From IMG/VR virus record IMGVR_UViG_3300042691_027833, positions 1-64,000 of that record: DNA of 64,000 bases. One strand, given 5' to 3'. Below are positions 32,094-41,326 of this stretch, one piece after another. The DNA comes from a virus. The position numbers and the translations under genes were made by a program. Every line of letters begins with the position of its first letter. The stretch's first letter is position 1. Under the pieces are notes generated by a model that saw only the letters and a list, made by a program, of their open reading frames with translations, was not told where the DNA came from and searched no databases.

Positions 32094-32472
32094 AGAACTA
32101 CTAAACGACCCACAAAAGATTAAAGATATTATATCCGTACTACAAGCACTTCTGCCTAAAGAAGATAGCGATGATGGTGGTACAGAAAAGCCTAAAAAGA
32201 CCACAAAAGCCAGAAAAACAAAAAAGAAAAAAGAGCCGGAGCAGCCACAAAGCACCAATAAGTTTTTGACTATGCAAGAAATGTATATGTTTAAGGACGA
32301 TGCTGCGATAGATAAGAAACTGTCTAAGAATCCGCCAATACCTAGGACTAGACATTTTGATCCCATCACAGTAAAATGCAGAGTCTGCGGTAGGTCTGAA
32401 CAGGTTAACCCTGGACTCGTCTACGATCCGTCACGATACAAATGCAATAATTGCTCAATTTCTCAGGGGTAA
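32083..32472 (+). CDS. hypothetical protein with C-terminal zinc ribbon
   Basis: This 129-aa protein has a short helical start, a Lys-rich disordered middle (about 27-60) and a C-terminal zinc ribbon, 'C-R-V-C-G-R' and 'C-N-N-C'. It overlaps the helicase region and precedes it directly. It may bind DNA or replication proteins. Confidence 0.6.
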   Translation: MDPKELLNDPQKIKDIISVLQALLPKEDSDDGGTEKPKKTTKARKTKKKKEPEQPQSTNKFLTMQEMYMFKDDAAIDKKLSKNPPIPRTRHFDPITVKCRVCGRSEQVNPGLVYDPSRYKCNNCSISQG

Positions 32473-32474
32473 GA

Positions 32475-33947
32475 ATGCCAAATATTTTATGCGATCCTTC
32501 TGCCGAAAGGGCAGTTTTAGCTGGTATATGTAGATATGGCGAAGATGCGTTTTTGGATGTTGTAGATATACTCCAAGAGTCTTCTTTTACCGTAGATAGC
32601 AATGCGGTCTTATACAAATGCATTAAGCATATCTGTGAAAAAGACAACAAACAATCATTGGATGTTGCATCGATATACTCTGCTGCTCAAGAATTGGATA
32701 TAAGCCATATTCTGAACAAGAAAGAAGAAGCACAGCATCTTAAAGCTATTATAGATTTTCCTGTCAATCTAGATAATGTTAGAAAATTTGCGGCCAAGAT
32801 ACGCAAACTAGAAATAGCCCGTCTATTGCGTAAACAGTTAGAAAATACGCAAAACAAAATATTAGAAGTTACGGGTAATGAATCTATATCGTCTATTGTG
32901 GGTATAGCCGAAGATAGTATCTTTAATTTTAGTTCATTACTTAATGATGCAGAAAGCGGACCAGAGCAGATTTCTTCATCTATTGATGATTATATCAAAC
33001 AACTAGAAGAAAACAAAGTAGATCAAGTTGGTATTCCAACGGGGTTTCCCATATACGATCAGGCTATTGGGGGTGGCTTAAGAAGAGGCACTATTAATGT
33101 GATTGGTGCTAGACCAAAAGTTGGTAAAACCCTAATGTCCGATAATATGGGTAAAAACATAGCTGCTCTAGGTATACCTATTTTAAATATGGATACCGAA
33201 ATGAATAGAGAAGATCATATCCATAGACTATTAGCTATGATGAGCGAAGTAGATATGAACTCTATTGAAACCGGTAAATTTGCTGAATCAGCAGATCAAA
33301 AGAATAAAATCATGACAGCGGTTGAAAAACTAAAGAGCATGAAGATTTATCATAAGAGTATCGCAGGCAAGCCGTTTGAGGATCAGTTGGCTATTATGAG
33401 AAGGTGGCTGGTCAAGGATGTAGGATTAAATGAAGATGGTACGGCTAAAGAATGCGTAATATTCTATGACTATTTAAAGCTTATGGATAGTGCTGGTATT
33501 AGTCAGGATCTTAAGGAATATCAAGTTCTAGGCTTCATGATGACCAGTTTACATAACTTTGCAGTCAGATACAAGGTTCCAATAGTGGCCTTCATACAGC
33601 TAAATAGAGATGGCATAACTAAAGAAAGTACCGATTCTGCAAGCGGATCTGATAGAATCATCTGGCTATGTAGTAATTTTACTATATTTAAGCGCAAGTC
33701 CGATGAAGAGATAGCAGAAGATGGTGCCGCTAACGGTAATAGAAAATTAGTGCCACTTATTAGTAGACACGGCGGAGGATTAGACGACAACGACTATATC
33801 AACTGCTATATGAAAGGCTGGTGTGCCAAGATAGTAGAAGGTAAAACCAGACTAGAGATTATGAACAATGTTTCTACCAAGAAAGAAGGATTTGTAGTAG
33901 ATGACGAATCAGACGGCTCTCATGAAACCGAAATCCCCTTCGTATAA
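32475..33947 (+). CDS. dnaB: DnaB-like replicative helicase
   Basis: With ATG 32475 after GGGGTAAG, this 490-aa protein has an N-terminal domain ('DPSAERAVLAGI') and a RecA-like motor domain with 'GIPTGFPIYDQAIGGGLRRG' and Walker A 'GARPKVGKT' at 211-219. Further landmarks are 'DTEMNREDHIHR' and 'VIFYDYLKLMD'. It would unwind the fork as a hexamer, with the primase encoded next. Its end overlaps the primase by 47 bases. Confidence 0.88.
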   Translation: MPNILCDPSAERAVLAGICRYGEDAFLDVVDILQESSFTVDSNAVLYKCIKHICEKDNKQSLDVASIYSAAQELDISHILNKKEEAQHLKAIIDFPVNLDNVRKFAAKIRKLEIARLLRKQLENTQNKILEVTGNESISSIVGIAEDSIFNFSSLLNDAESGPEQISSSIDDYIKQLEENKVDQVGIPTGFPIYDQAIGGGLRRGTINVIGARPKVGKTLMSDNMGKNIAALGIPILNMDTEMNREDHIHRLLAMMSEVDMNSIETGKFAESADQKNKIMTAVEKLKSMKIYHKSIAGKPFEDQLAIMRRWLVKDVGLNEDGTAKECVIFYDYLKLMDSAGISQDLKEYQVLGFMMTSLHNFAVRYKVPIVAFIQLNRDGITKESTDSASGSDRIIWLCSNFTIFKRKSDEEIAEDGAANGNRKLVPLISRHGGGLDDNDYINCYMKGWCAKIVEGKTRLEIMNNVSTKKEGFVVDDESDGSHETEIPFV

Positions 33948-35061
33948 TCAGCAGCATCTAAAAGCAATTAGTGATGCTGTTTGTGACAGAATAGAAGAAC
34001 TATTGGACGTACTACATATAGACTATAAACTATATGATAAGATGGCCACTATGTCTTGTCCAATACATGGCGGAGACAATACCGGTGCGTGTAATCTATA
34101 CCATATTGGAGATTCCTATAGAGGAAACTGGAAGTGTCGTACACACAACTGTCAAGATGTATTTAAGTCTTCTATTATAGGATTTATTAGAGGATGTTTA
34201 TCTCATAGGAAATATAATTGGCAAAATAACGGAGATAAAACGTGTTCGTTTAATGAGGCTATTCAGTTTATTCAACAGTTCCTAGGAAACAAGATAGATA
34301 TTAATAGTCTATCGGTTATAGATGCCAAAGTTAAAGACAAAAATGATTTTGTAAATACCGTTAGATATATTACAGAATCTTCTGATAAGGATAAACTTAA
34401 AATTTCTAAAGACTATCTGTTGTCTAAGATATCTGTACCTTCTGAATATTTTCTCGGTAGAGGTTTTAGCAAGGCGATATTATCTAAATATTATGTTGGT
34501 GATTGCTATGACGATACTAAAGAGATGTATAATCGTGCAGTAGTACCTATTTTTGACGATAATAACGAATATATAGTTGGTTGTACTGGTCGTAGTCTAT
34601 TTGAGAAATGCTCCAAATGTAAGGCGCACCATGATCCAAGGCATCATTGTCCTAATGAAGCAGAGTCTTGGAAATACTCCAAGTGGAAACATAGTTCAGG
34701 ATTTAAATCAGGAGATAACGTATACAATATCTGGGCCGCTAAACAACACATTAAAACACATAACAATACTGTTATTTTAGTAGAAAGTCCCGGTAACGTA
34801 TGGAGGCTTGAGGAAGCTGGTATCCATAACGCTGTGGCGATCTTTGGTACTACATTTACAGATCGTCAAAAAATGATTGTTGATTGTTCTGGCGCTATGG
34901 ATATTATAACAATAATGGATAATGATGAAGCGGGGCATCAGGCTAGAGAAAAAATTTATACGAAGTGTAAGAAAACGTATAATGTCACTCATATAGATAT
35001 ACCGGCTAATGACATAGCATCCATGTCTATAGAAGAGATTAAAAAACTAAATATAATATAG
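33901..35061 (+). CDS. DNA primase (CHC2 zinc finger and TOPRIM)
   Basis: This 386-aa protein has a zinc site at Cys53, His56, Cys79 and Cys84 ('CPIHGGDNTG ... WKCRTHNCQ'). A second Cys/His cluster, 'KCSKCKAHHDPRHHC', follows in the middle. The TOPRIM core is 'VILVESPGNVW' plus 'IMDNDEAGHQAR'. It makes RNA primers with the helicase encoded upstream. The start at 33901 has AAGGA about ten bases upstream; an alternative ATG is at 33922. Confidence 0.85.
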   Translation: MTNQTALMKPKSPSYNQQHLKAISDAVCDRIEELLDVLHIDYKLYDKMATMSCPIHGGDNTGACNLYHIGDSYRGNWKCRTHNCQDVFKSSIIGFIRGCLSHRKYNWQNNGDKTCSFNEAIQFIQQFLGNKIDINSLSVIDAKVKDKNDFVNTVRYITESSDKDKLKISKDYLLSKISVPSEYFLGRGFSKAILSKYYVGDCYDDTKEMYNRAVVPIFDDNNEYIVGCTGRSLFEKCSKCKAHHDPRHHCPNEAESWKYSKWKHSSGFKSGDNVYNIWAAKQHIKTHNNTVILVESPGNVWRLEEAGIHNAVAIFGTTFTDRQKMIVDCSGAMDIITIMDNDEAGHQAREKIYTKCKKTYNVTHIDIPANDIASMSIEEIKKLNII

Positions 35062-35073
35062 GATAGATACAAT

Positions 35074-35799
35074 ATGATTATCGGCATATCGGGCAAAAAG
35101 CAATCAGGCAAGTCTACGAGCGGTAATTTTATTTATTCGCTTATGATGGTCGAATCAGGAGTTGCTGCCAAAGCGTGGATTAATTGGAAAGGCCAAATAG
35201 AAATTTCTGACTTATGCGGTGATGATAATTATAAGGGGGTTTTTGATCCTTGCAGTCGCTCAACTACAGACTGGAATATACAAAAAGCTTTTCAAATTTT
35301 AGATCCAGTTATCAAAATCTATAATTTTGCTGATATTCTTAAACAAAATATTTGTATGGACATATTAGGTATGACATACAATCAATGCTATGGGTCAGAT
35401 GAAGAAAAAAATCAATTAACAGACCTAGAGTGGGAAGGTAAACAACTAACTGCTAGAGATGCTATGCAACTCATAGGCACCGATCTATTTAGAAAACTTA
35501 AGACCAATGTTTGGGCCGAGGCAACATTGAAGAAAATAGACAAAGAAAAACCACATGTCGCTATTATCACAGATTGTAGATTTCCGAATGAAGTTGATGC
35601 TATTAAAAAGTATAAAGGTGTAGTTATTAGACTAACACGCAAGTATGATAATTCGGAACATACTAGTGAAATTATCTTGGATAAGGAACGATACGATTGG
35701 CAAAACTTTAGTCATATAATCGAAAATGATAATATGAGCATCTATGATCAGTGTGTTGAACTACAAAATATTCTTAAACTATACTCGGGCAATAAATGA
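35074..35799 (+). CDS. deoxynucleoside monophosphate kinase
   Basis: This 241-aa P-loop kinase has Walker A 'GISGKKQSGKSTSG' at about 4-17. 'ARDAMQLIGTDLFR' and 'IITDCRFPNEVDAI' match the T4 gene 1-type dNMP kinase. It converts dNMPs to dNDPs and fits the nucleotide-supply genes upstream. It overlaps the next gene by four bases. Confidence 0.82.
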   Translation: MIIGISGKKQSGKSTSGNFIYSLMMVESGVAAKAWINWKGQIEISDLCGDDNYKGVFDPCSRSTTDWNIQKAFQILDPVIKIYNFADILKQNICMDILGMTYNQCYGSDEEKNQLTDLEWEGKQLTARDAMQLIGTDLFRKLKTNVWAEATLKKIDKEKPHVAIITDCRFPNEVDAIKKYKGVVIRLTRKYDNSEHTSEIILDKERYDWQNFSHIIENDNMSIYDQCVELQNILKLYSGNK

Positions 35800-36839
35800 T
35801 TATTACTTATTTTAGATCTTCTAGCTTCAACACACACTCTATGTGTGAGCAACAATATTATTTAGAATATGTGCTTGGCTGGAGGTCGCCATCTGGACAA
35901 AAGGCTGATAAAGGTACTATTACTCATAAAGTACTAGAAATCTTAGCAGTTATTAAAAAAGCACAACAAGACAATCAAACTACTATTATAGACGATGTGG
36001 TTGGCGAACTGGATATAAATAATTATTCACTAAATACTATTATTGAAAAAGTATACAATTATTACTCCACACATAGTCCTCACCATAAGTGGTCACTAAA
36101 AGACTATAAGGATTGTCATAATTGGGTCTACAAAGCCATAGAGTTTAATGATGGTATGTTTGACCCAAGAAAAAGAAATATTCTCTGTCCAGAACAACAC
36201 TTTGATTTTGAGATTAAGAAACCGTGGTCTGCGTATGAATATGATACAGCAGATGGTAAGATTTCTGGCAATCTTGCACTAAAAGGGACTATTGACTTGA
36301 TCACGCTCATCAACGATAATACGATAGAAGTGATCGACTGGAAGACCGGCAGACGATTAGACTGGGCTACTGGCGAAGAAAAAACACAAGAAAAACTAGA
36401 AAGAGATCCTCAGCTAAGAATATATCACTATGCTATTAGTCACCTATATCCTCAGATAGATCATATTATTTTTTCTATATACTTCATCAATGACGGTGGT
36501 CCGTTTTCTATCTGTTTTGATAAAAAAGACTTAGCCGAAACTGAGAATATGTTGCGACAAAAATTTGAAATCATTAAGAAGGCAAAACGCCCCAAGTTAA
36601 ACAAAAGTTGGATGTGCAATAAGTTATGTCATTTTGGCAAAACCACATTCGACAACACCCATGTACAACCTCTAATAGAATATAGAGATGGTCAGGCTTG
36701 TAGTCCCGGCACGGCAATGACTAAATGTGAACAAATTAAACACGAAATAGAACTTTACGGTATTAATACTGTAACTAATCAGTATAAGAACAAGAACCAT
36801 GCATTTGGACAATATAAAGCTCCAGGAAGCACAACTTAA
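35796..36839 (+). CDS. RecB/Cas4-like PD-(D/E)XK exonuclease
   Basis: This 347-aa protein has 'YFRSSSFNTHSMCEQQYYLEYVLG' at the N-terminus, 'GTIDLITLI' and 'IEVIDWKTGR' (the D-x-K motif), and a Q-x3-Y element in 'QLRIYHY'. One N-terminal Cys and a C-terminal Cys group ('MCNKLCHFG ... MTKCEQI') could form an iron-sulfur site, as in Cas4/AddB. It is probably a 5'-3' exonuclease in recombination or end processing. AAGGAG follows for the next gene. Confidence 0.75.
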   Translation: MIITYFRSSSFNTHSMCEQQYYLEYVLGWRSPSGQKADKGTITHKVLEILAVIKKAQQDNQTTIIDDVVGELDINNYSLNTIIEKVYNYYSTHSPHHKWSLKDYKDCHNWVYKAIEFNDGMFDPRKRNILCPEQHFDFEIKKPWSAYEYDTADGKISGNLALKGTIDLITLINDNTIEVIDWKTGRRLDWATGEEKTQEKLERDPQLRIYHYAISHLYPQIDHIIFSIYFINDGGPFSICFDKKDLAETENMLRQKFEIIKKAKRPKLNKSWMCNKLCHFGKTTFDNTHVQPLIEYRDGQACSPGTAMTKCEQIKHEIELYGINTVTNQYKNKNHAFGQYKAPGSTT

Positions 36840-36854
36840 TAAGGAGACAAATAG

Positions 36855-38751
36855 ATGGGCGTGAATAGGAAATATATTCCTTTACACGTCCATTCTTAGG
36901 GAATCACACTATTCTCTATTGGATGGACTAAGTAAAACCGAACAGATTGCAAACAGATGCACCAAGATTGAAGCAAAGTCTTGTGCGTTAACCGATCATG
37001 GTAATATTGCGGGTGCGGTCAAGTTCTATAGTGACATGACCAAGAAAGGCATTAAGCCTATATTGGGTTGTGAATTATATATCTGTGATCAAAATCCGTC
37101 TATACAAGAACCGGCTAATCGCAAACTCTCGCACTTTATAGTACTTGCAAAAAACTATAAGGGATGGAAGAATTTAATACGCATAGTTTCTGAATCTAAT
37201 AAGCCAGAATACTTTTATCACAAGCCAAGACTCGATATAGAAACTCTAAGGTCTATTGTTGATACTGGCAATATGATTGCTGTAGTAGGACATCTAGGTT
37301 CTACGTTAGCTGACATTATTACTGAGAATAATGCAATTAAAAAAGATTATATGAACCTAGGTACAAACTTTATCCATAATATTAAAGATATTTTTGGCAA
37401 GGAAAATGTATTTCTAGAAGCCCAACTCATGGACCAAGACAACATAGCATTACAAGCTAGTCTTACTGGTGCTATTAGAGATTTGGGCAAATCTACCAAT
37501 ACAAAGGTTATATGCACTCCTGACGCTCATTATGCAGAAAAAGAAGATGCTATGGATCAGCGTATTCTACTATGCAATAATCTCAAAACCACTTTGAGTA
37601 AAATTAATAGCAAAATACAAAACCAAGAATCGATTGGTATGGATTGTTTCTTTTTGTCTGATAATTACCACATACCTTCCCAGGAAGAAATATCTGCATT
37701 ACACAATGAAACAGAAATAGAGAACACTAATATAGTTGCAGAAATGTGCGAAGAATACGACATCTTAGATAAGCCACATTTGCCATCTTTTGATTGTCCC
37801 AAAGGATATAATCCTGATGAATACCTAAGACAATTGTGTAGGAACGGATGGAAAGAAAAAATACAAAATAGTATTAGTACAGAAGAGCAGCAGAGATATG
37901 TAGACAGAATTAAGTCTGAACTAGACGTTCTACAGGGTGCTGGTTTATCTAGCTACTTTTTAATAGTGCAAGATATTGTACAGTATGTAAGAAATGAGGG
38001 GTGGTTACCCGGTCCCGGTAGAGGTAGTGCTGCTGGTTGTCTCGTATCTTATCTTATTGGAATTACCAGTATAGATCCGCTTAAATATAATCTATTGTTT
38101 GAACGATTCTATAATGCTGGAAGAAATACTAAAGATAGAATAAGTATGCCAGATATTGATATAGACGTACCGATTAATAAGCGAGAACAAGTAATCGACT
38201 ATATTAAGAATAAGTACGGCAGAGATAAGGTGTCTCAAATGATCACATTCAATACTATGAAAGGTAGAGGTGCCTTAAAAGACGTACTTAGAGCATATGA
38301 TAATATTAGTTTCGAAGAAATGAATCGTATTACAAAACACATTCCCGACGAAGCAAAAATTGCCGACGAACTCCAAGAAATGAAAGATGATACTGGCGAA
38401 TCATCTATAATTCGCTGGGCCTTAGAAAACAATGTTGACAAACTCAAGGAGTGGTGCTATATTAATGAAGACGGAGAGTTGGCCGGTCCTCTAGCCAAAA
38501 GGTTTGAACAAGCCATTCGTCTAGAAGGAACTAAGTCTAATCAATCGAAACATGCGGCTGGTGTACTAATCAGTAGTCAAGGATTATCAGATATGTGTCC
38601 TATGGTTTATGACACAAAAAATAAACAAACTATTGCTGGTATGGAAATGCAAGACCTAGAAGCGATAGGTGGGATTAAGTTTGATATCCTTGGCGTGGCC
38701 ATGTTAGATAAAATTATGACGATATCTGACTTTCTTAAAAATGGAGAATAA
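36855..38751 (+). CDS. dnaE: DNA polymerase III alpha-type polymerase, N-terminal half (interrupted reading frame)
   Basis: AAGGAG (36841-36846) and ATG 36855 start a frame that gives 14 codons ending 'PLHVHS' and then TAG (36897-36899). The rest reads from TTG 36919 in the +1 frame: 'LDGLSKT', PHP motifs 'LTDHGN', 'GCELYI', 'PDAHY', then palm motifs 'GPGRGSAAG', 'PDIDIDV' and 'KFDILG'. The last two hold all three expected catalytic Asp residues. The fingers and C-terminal parts are missing and lie in the gene at 39630. The polymerase is thus split, and the 5' frame needs recoding, a repair of sequence, or an unproven internal start. Confidence 0.8.
36892..36906 (+). other. candidate translational bypass/recoding site in dnaE
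   Basis: ATTCT (36892-36896) and GGAAT (36900-36904) can form a hairpin whose loop is the TAG stop. The Ser codon TCT (36894-36896) stands directly before TAG, and a Ser codon TCA lies at 36904-36906. Hopping from TCT to TCA omits 10 nucleotides and yields 'HVHS' joined to 'HYSLLDGLSKT', the conserved DnaE motif. A +1 shift instead would add Arg-Glu-Ser. Confidence 0.5.
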
Positions 38752-38753
38752 TC

Positions 38754-38936
38754 ATGGTAGATAAAAAATTTAATGAACTTGGTGTTAATGATAGATTTTT
38801 TGTCAATGGAATGGAATATGTTAAGATAGAAACAGTAAGAGTAAGTTGCTGCAAGTCTATCAATGCCCAAGAAGTAAATAATTCGTCAGTTAAGTCATTT
38901 TTTACAGAGGATACAACGGTACAAGTAAATGCCTAA
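38754..38936 (+). CDS. small hypothetical protein between polymerase halves
   Basis: This 60-aa protein starts 'MVDKKFNELGVNDRFFVNGMEYVKI', with adjacent Cys residues in 'RVSCCKS'. It resembles small beta-rich phage proteins and may be distantly related to the 381-635 product. It starts three bases after the dnaE N-half stop and overlaps the exonuclease by eight bases. Confidence 0.6.
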   Translation: MVDKKFNELGVNDRFFVNGMEYVKIETVRVSCCKSINAQEVNNSSVKSFFTEDTTVQVNA

Positions 38937-39624
38937 TTTTCAAAAACTTTGTGTGTTTGATATGGAAACCGATGGGTCCGATCCGGATTCATGCAGTCCA
39001 GTTCAAATAGCGGCGGTTATTGTCGATCCATTAAGACTAGAAATTATACCAGACTCAGAATTTAATGTTAGTATCAAGCCCGAGAAACTTGAGGCCGACT
39101 CTACATATACATATTCTGATTCTGATATCCTAGAATTTCATTCTAAGGTTCGTGGCTGTTCACAAGATGACATATTAAAAATGTGGCATTCTTATACTCC
39201 ACAGCAACAGTCTTGGAAGTTATTCTTGTCTTATCTCGAAAAGTATCATATTAGATCAGACAAGAGATCTTGTTTCACCGCTCCTATTGCGGCTGGATAC
39301 AATATCAATAGGTTTGATCTTCGTATTATCGAAAGACTAAGTAAGAAATACAACAATCTAAATAAAGAAGGTAGATCTTCATTATTTTATCCAAGAGATG
39401 TTGTGGATGTTATGAATGTTATTTTTTATTGGTTTGAATCCAATAACGAACTCAAGAACTATACTTTGGATAATTTAAGAGATTATTTAGGCATATCTAA
39501 GGAAGGCGCTCACGACGCTCTAAAGGACGTTAGGGATACTGCCGATATTCTGATTAGGTTCTTAAGACTACACAGGAACTTGGGTAAGAAGGTTAAATTT
39601 AGAGGATCATTCGCCACCAACTAA
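38929..39624 (+). CDS. DnaQ-like DEDDh 3'-5' exonuclease
   Basis: This 231-aa protein has ExoI Asp11-x-Glu13 ('FDMETDG'), ExoII Asp130 ('NINRFDLR') and ExoIII His195/Asp200 ('HDALKDVRD'). That is the DEDDh proofreading family of the PolIII epsilon subunit. It is encoded between the two halves of DnaE, which strongly suggests it acts as the polymerase's proofreader. In this phage it is a separate polypeptide. Confidence 0.85.
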   Translation: MPNFQKLCVFDMETDGSDPDSCSPVQIAAVIVDPLRLEIIPDSEFNVSIKPEKLEADSTYTYSDSDILEFHSKVRGCSQDDILKMWHSYTPQQQSWKLFLSYLEKYHIRSDKRSCFTAPIAAGYNINRFDLRIIERLSKKYNNLNKEGRSSLFYPRDVVDVMNVIFYWFESNNELKNYTLDNLRDYLGISKEGAHDALKDVRDTADILIRFLRLHRNLGKKVKFRGSFATN

Positions 39625-39629
39625 TTTGT

Positions 39630-41252
39630 ATGTCAAGTTATTTTACATTTGATTGCGGTTGCAAGTTCCCTATATCGGAACAATCTGCCACTCCAAAAAT
39701 TATTTTCAATCCAGATATTACTAATATTAATCTAGCGTGTTCTAGAACATGGGAGTTAATATCAGAAGGTAATACTAAAGGCTGTTTCCAGTTAGAATCA
39801 AGACTAGGACAGTCTATGGCTAAAAAACTAAAGCCTGAAAATATAGAACAGTTATCGGCTCTGATTTCTATTCTTAGGCCCGGATGTTTGGAAGCTTATA
39901 GAGATGGTAAAAGCGTCTCTAATCATTACATAGATAGAAAAAACGGACAAGAATCCATAGATTACTTTCATCCTGCACTAGAGCCTATTCTTAAAGAAAC
40001 TTATGGAGAGATGGTTTATCAAGAACAGGCGATGGGTATCGCTAAAGGTATTGCCGGATTTAATCTTCAAGACGCTGACGAACTTAGAAAAGCTATTGGT
40101 AAAAAGCAGGCCGATAAGATGGCCAAGGTTAAAAAGCAATTTATCGACGGTTGTGCAAAACTTAGCATAGTTACCACAGACGAAGCAGAACAGATATTCG
40201 GATGGATTGAAAAGAGTCAAAGATATTTGTTTAACGCTAGTCATGCCGTTTCCTATGCTATTAATGCGTATCTCTCAGCATATGCAAAAGCACATTTTCC
40301 TAGGATATTTTTTGCCTCATATTTAAGATATGCAAAAGACAAGATAGATCCACAACAAGAAATTAAAGAGCTAGTTAGAAATGCTAATAGTATGGGTATC
40401 AACATAAGAATACCTGATCTACGCAATCTTAATGAATTCTTTTACATCAAAGAAAAAGAGATATATTTTGGTCTAACTGATATCAAAGCGGTTGGGGCTT
40501 CTGTCTATAAGAAACTATTAGATATCTGTGATGGTAAGGATTTGTATAATTTATCGTGGTATGATATACTTATAGACATTTTATTAAATATTAACTCTGC
40601 CGCAGCCAAATCATTAATATCGTGTGGTGCTGTAGATTTTAGCAAAAAGAGCCGCACAGAAATGTTGTTTGAGTTAGATATTCTGTCAGCACTAACAGCT
40701 AAGGAATTAGAAAAACTTAATGAACTTAGATTAACAAAGAACTATAAAAACTTAGAACAAATGCTATTAGATGGTGTTGCTACTTTTAAGTTAACAACTA
40801 AGAGAAAAGAAGCAATCAATAACCTAATACATACCATGCAGCACCCCCCATTTTCTTTAACAGATAAAATAGAATGGATTTCTGATTCTGAAAACGGACT
40901 ACTTGGAGTTGCGTTGTCTTGTTCTAAACTTGATACATACGACACGACCATGACGAACACAGACTGCAAAACCTTCAAAACATCCGCATATAATAAAAAT
41001 GTTATTATTGCTGGTGAAATTTCTTCTATAAATTTTGTTAAAACAAAAAGAGGAAAAAACCCAGGTCAAGAAATGGCATTTATTAGTATCGAAGATTCTG
41101 TGGGCATACTAGATTCGTTAATAATGTTTCCAGAGCAACTAGCAGAATATAAGCATCATTTGTTTGAAGGAAATATTCTTGTGTTTTTTGGCGATAAAAC
41201 GAAAACAGGAGACGGTCTGGTTGTATCAAAGTGTTTTGAGCCTATGACTTGA
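39630..41252 (+). CDS. dnaE: DNA polymerase III alpha-type polymerase, C-terminal half
   Basis: This 540-aa protein begins with a short novel segment ('YFTFDCGCKFPI') and resumes DnaE at 'TWELISEGNTKGCFQLES' at about 40-57. It continues through 'LRPGCLEAY', 'YGEMVYQEQ', the fingers element 'RKAIGKKQADKM', 'FNASHAVSYAINAYLSAYAKAHFP', and an OB-fold-like C-terminus ('VIIAGEISS ... LDSLIMFP'). No intein motifs are visible at either side of the split. It must assemble with the N-terminal half to make an active enzyme. Confidence 0.82.
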   Translation: MSSYFTFDCGCKFPISEQSATPKIIFNPDITNINLACSRTWELISEGNTKGCFQLESRLGQSMAKKLKPENIEQLSALISILRPGCLEAYRDGKSVSNHYIDRKNGQESIDYFHPALEPILKETYGEMVYQEQAMGIAKGIAGFNLQDADELRKAIGKKQADKMAKVKKQFIDGCAKLSIVTTDEAEQIFGWIEKSQRYLFNASHAVSYAINAYLSAYAKAHFPRIFFASYLRYAKDKIDPQQEIKELVRNANSMGINIRIPDLRNLNEFFYIKEKEIYFGLTDIKAVGASVYKKLLDICDGKDLYNLSWYDILIDILLNINSAAAKSLISCGAVDFSKKSRTEMLFELDILSALTAKELEKLNELRLTKNYKNLEQMLLDGVATFKLTTKRKEAINNLIHTMQHPPFSLTDKIEWISDSENGLLGVALSCSKLDTYDTTMTNTDCKTFKTSAYNKNVIIAGEISSINFVKTKRGKNPGQEMAFISIEDSVGILDSLIMFPEQLAEYKHHLFEGNILVFFGDKTKTGDGLVVSKCFEPMT

Positions 41253-41276
41253 CATCACAGGCCCGATTCATATAAT
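41249..41276 (+). promoter_or_regulatory. strong sigma70-like promoter for ssb
   Basis: TTGACA (41249-41254), 16-bp spacer, TATAAT (41271-41276), about 50 bases upstream of the SSB ATG. It overlaps the last codon of the polymerase C-half. With the terminator at 41735 it makes ssb a compact, separately expressed unit. Confidence 0.75.
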
Positions 41277-41326
41277 AGTACTGTGACGGTTTGGTATTTT
41301 AAACATTTTTATGGAGATTATGAGTT

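Noticed and set aside
36840-41252. Split intein in DnaE
   Set aside because: No intein splicing blocks are seen at the end of the N-half or at the start of the C-half, and the break is not at the cyanobacterial split site.
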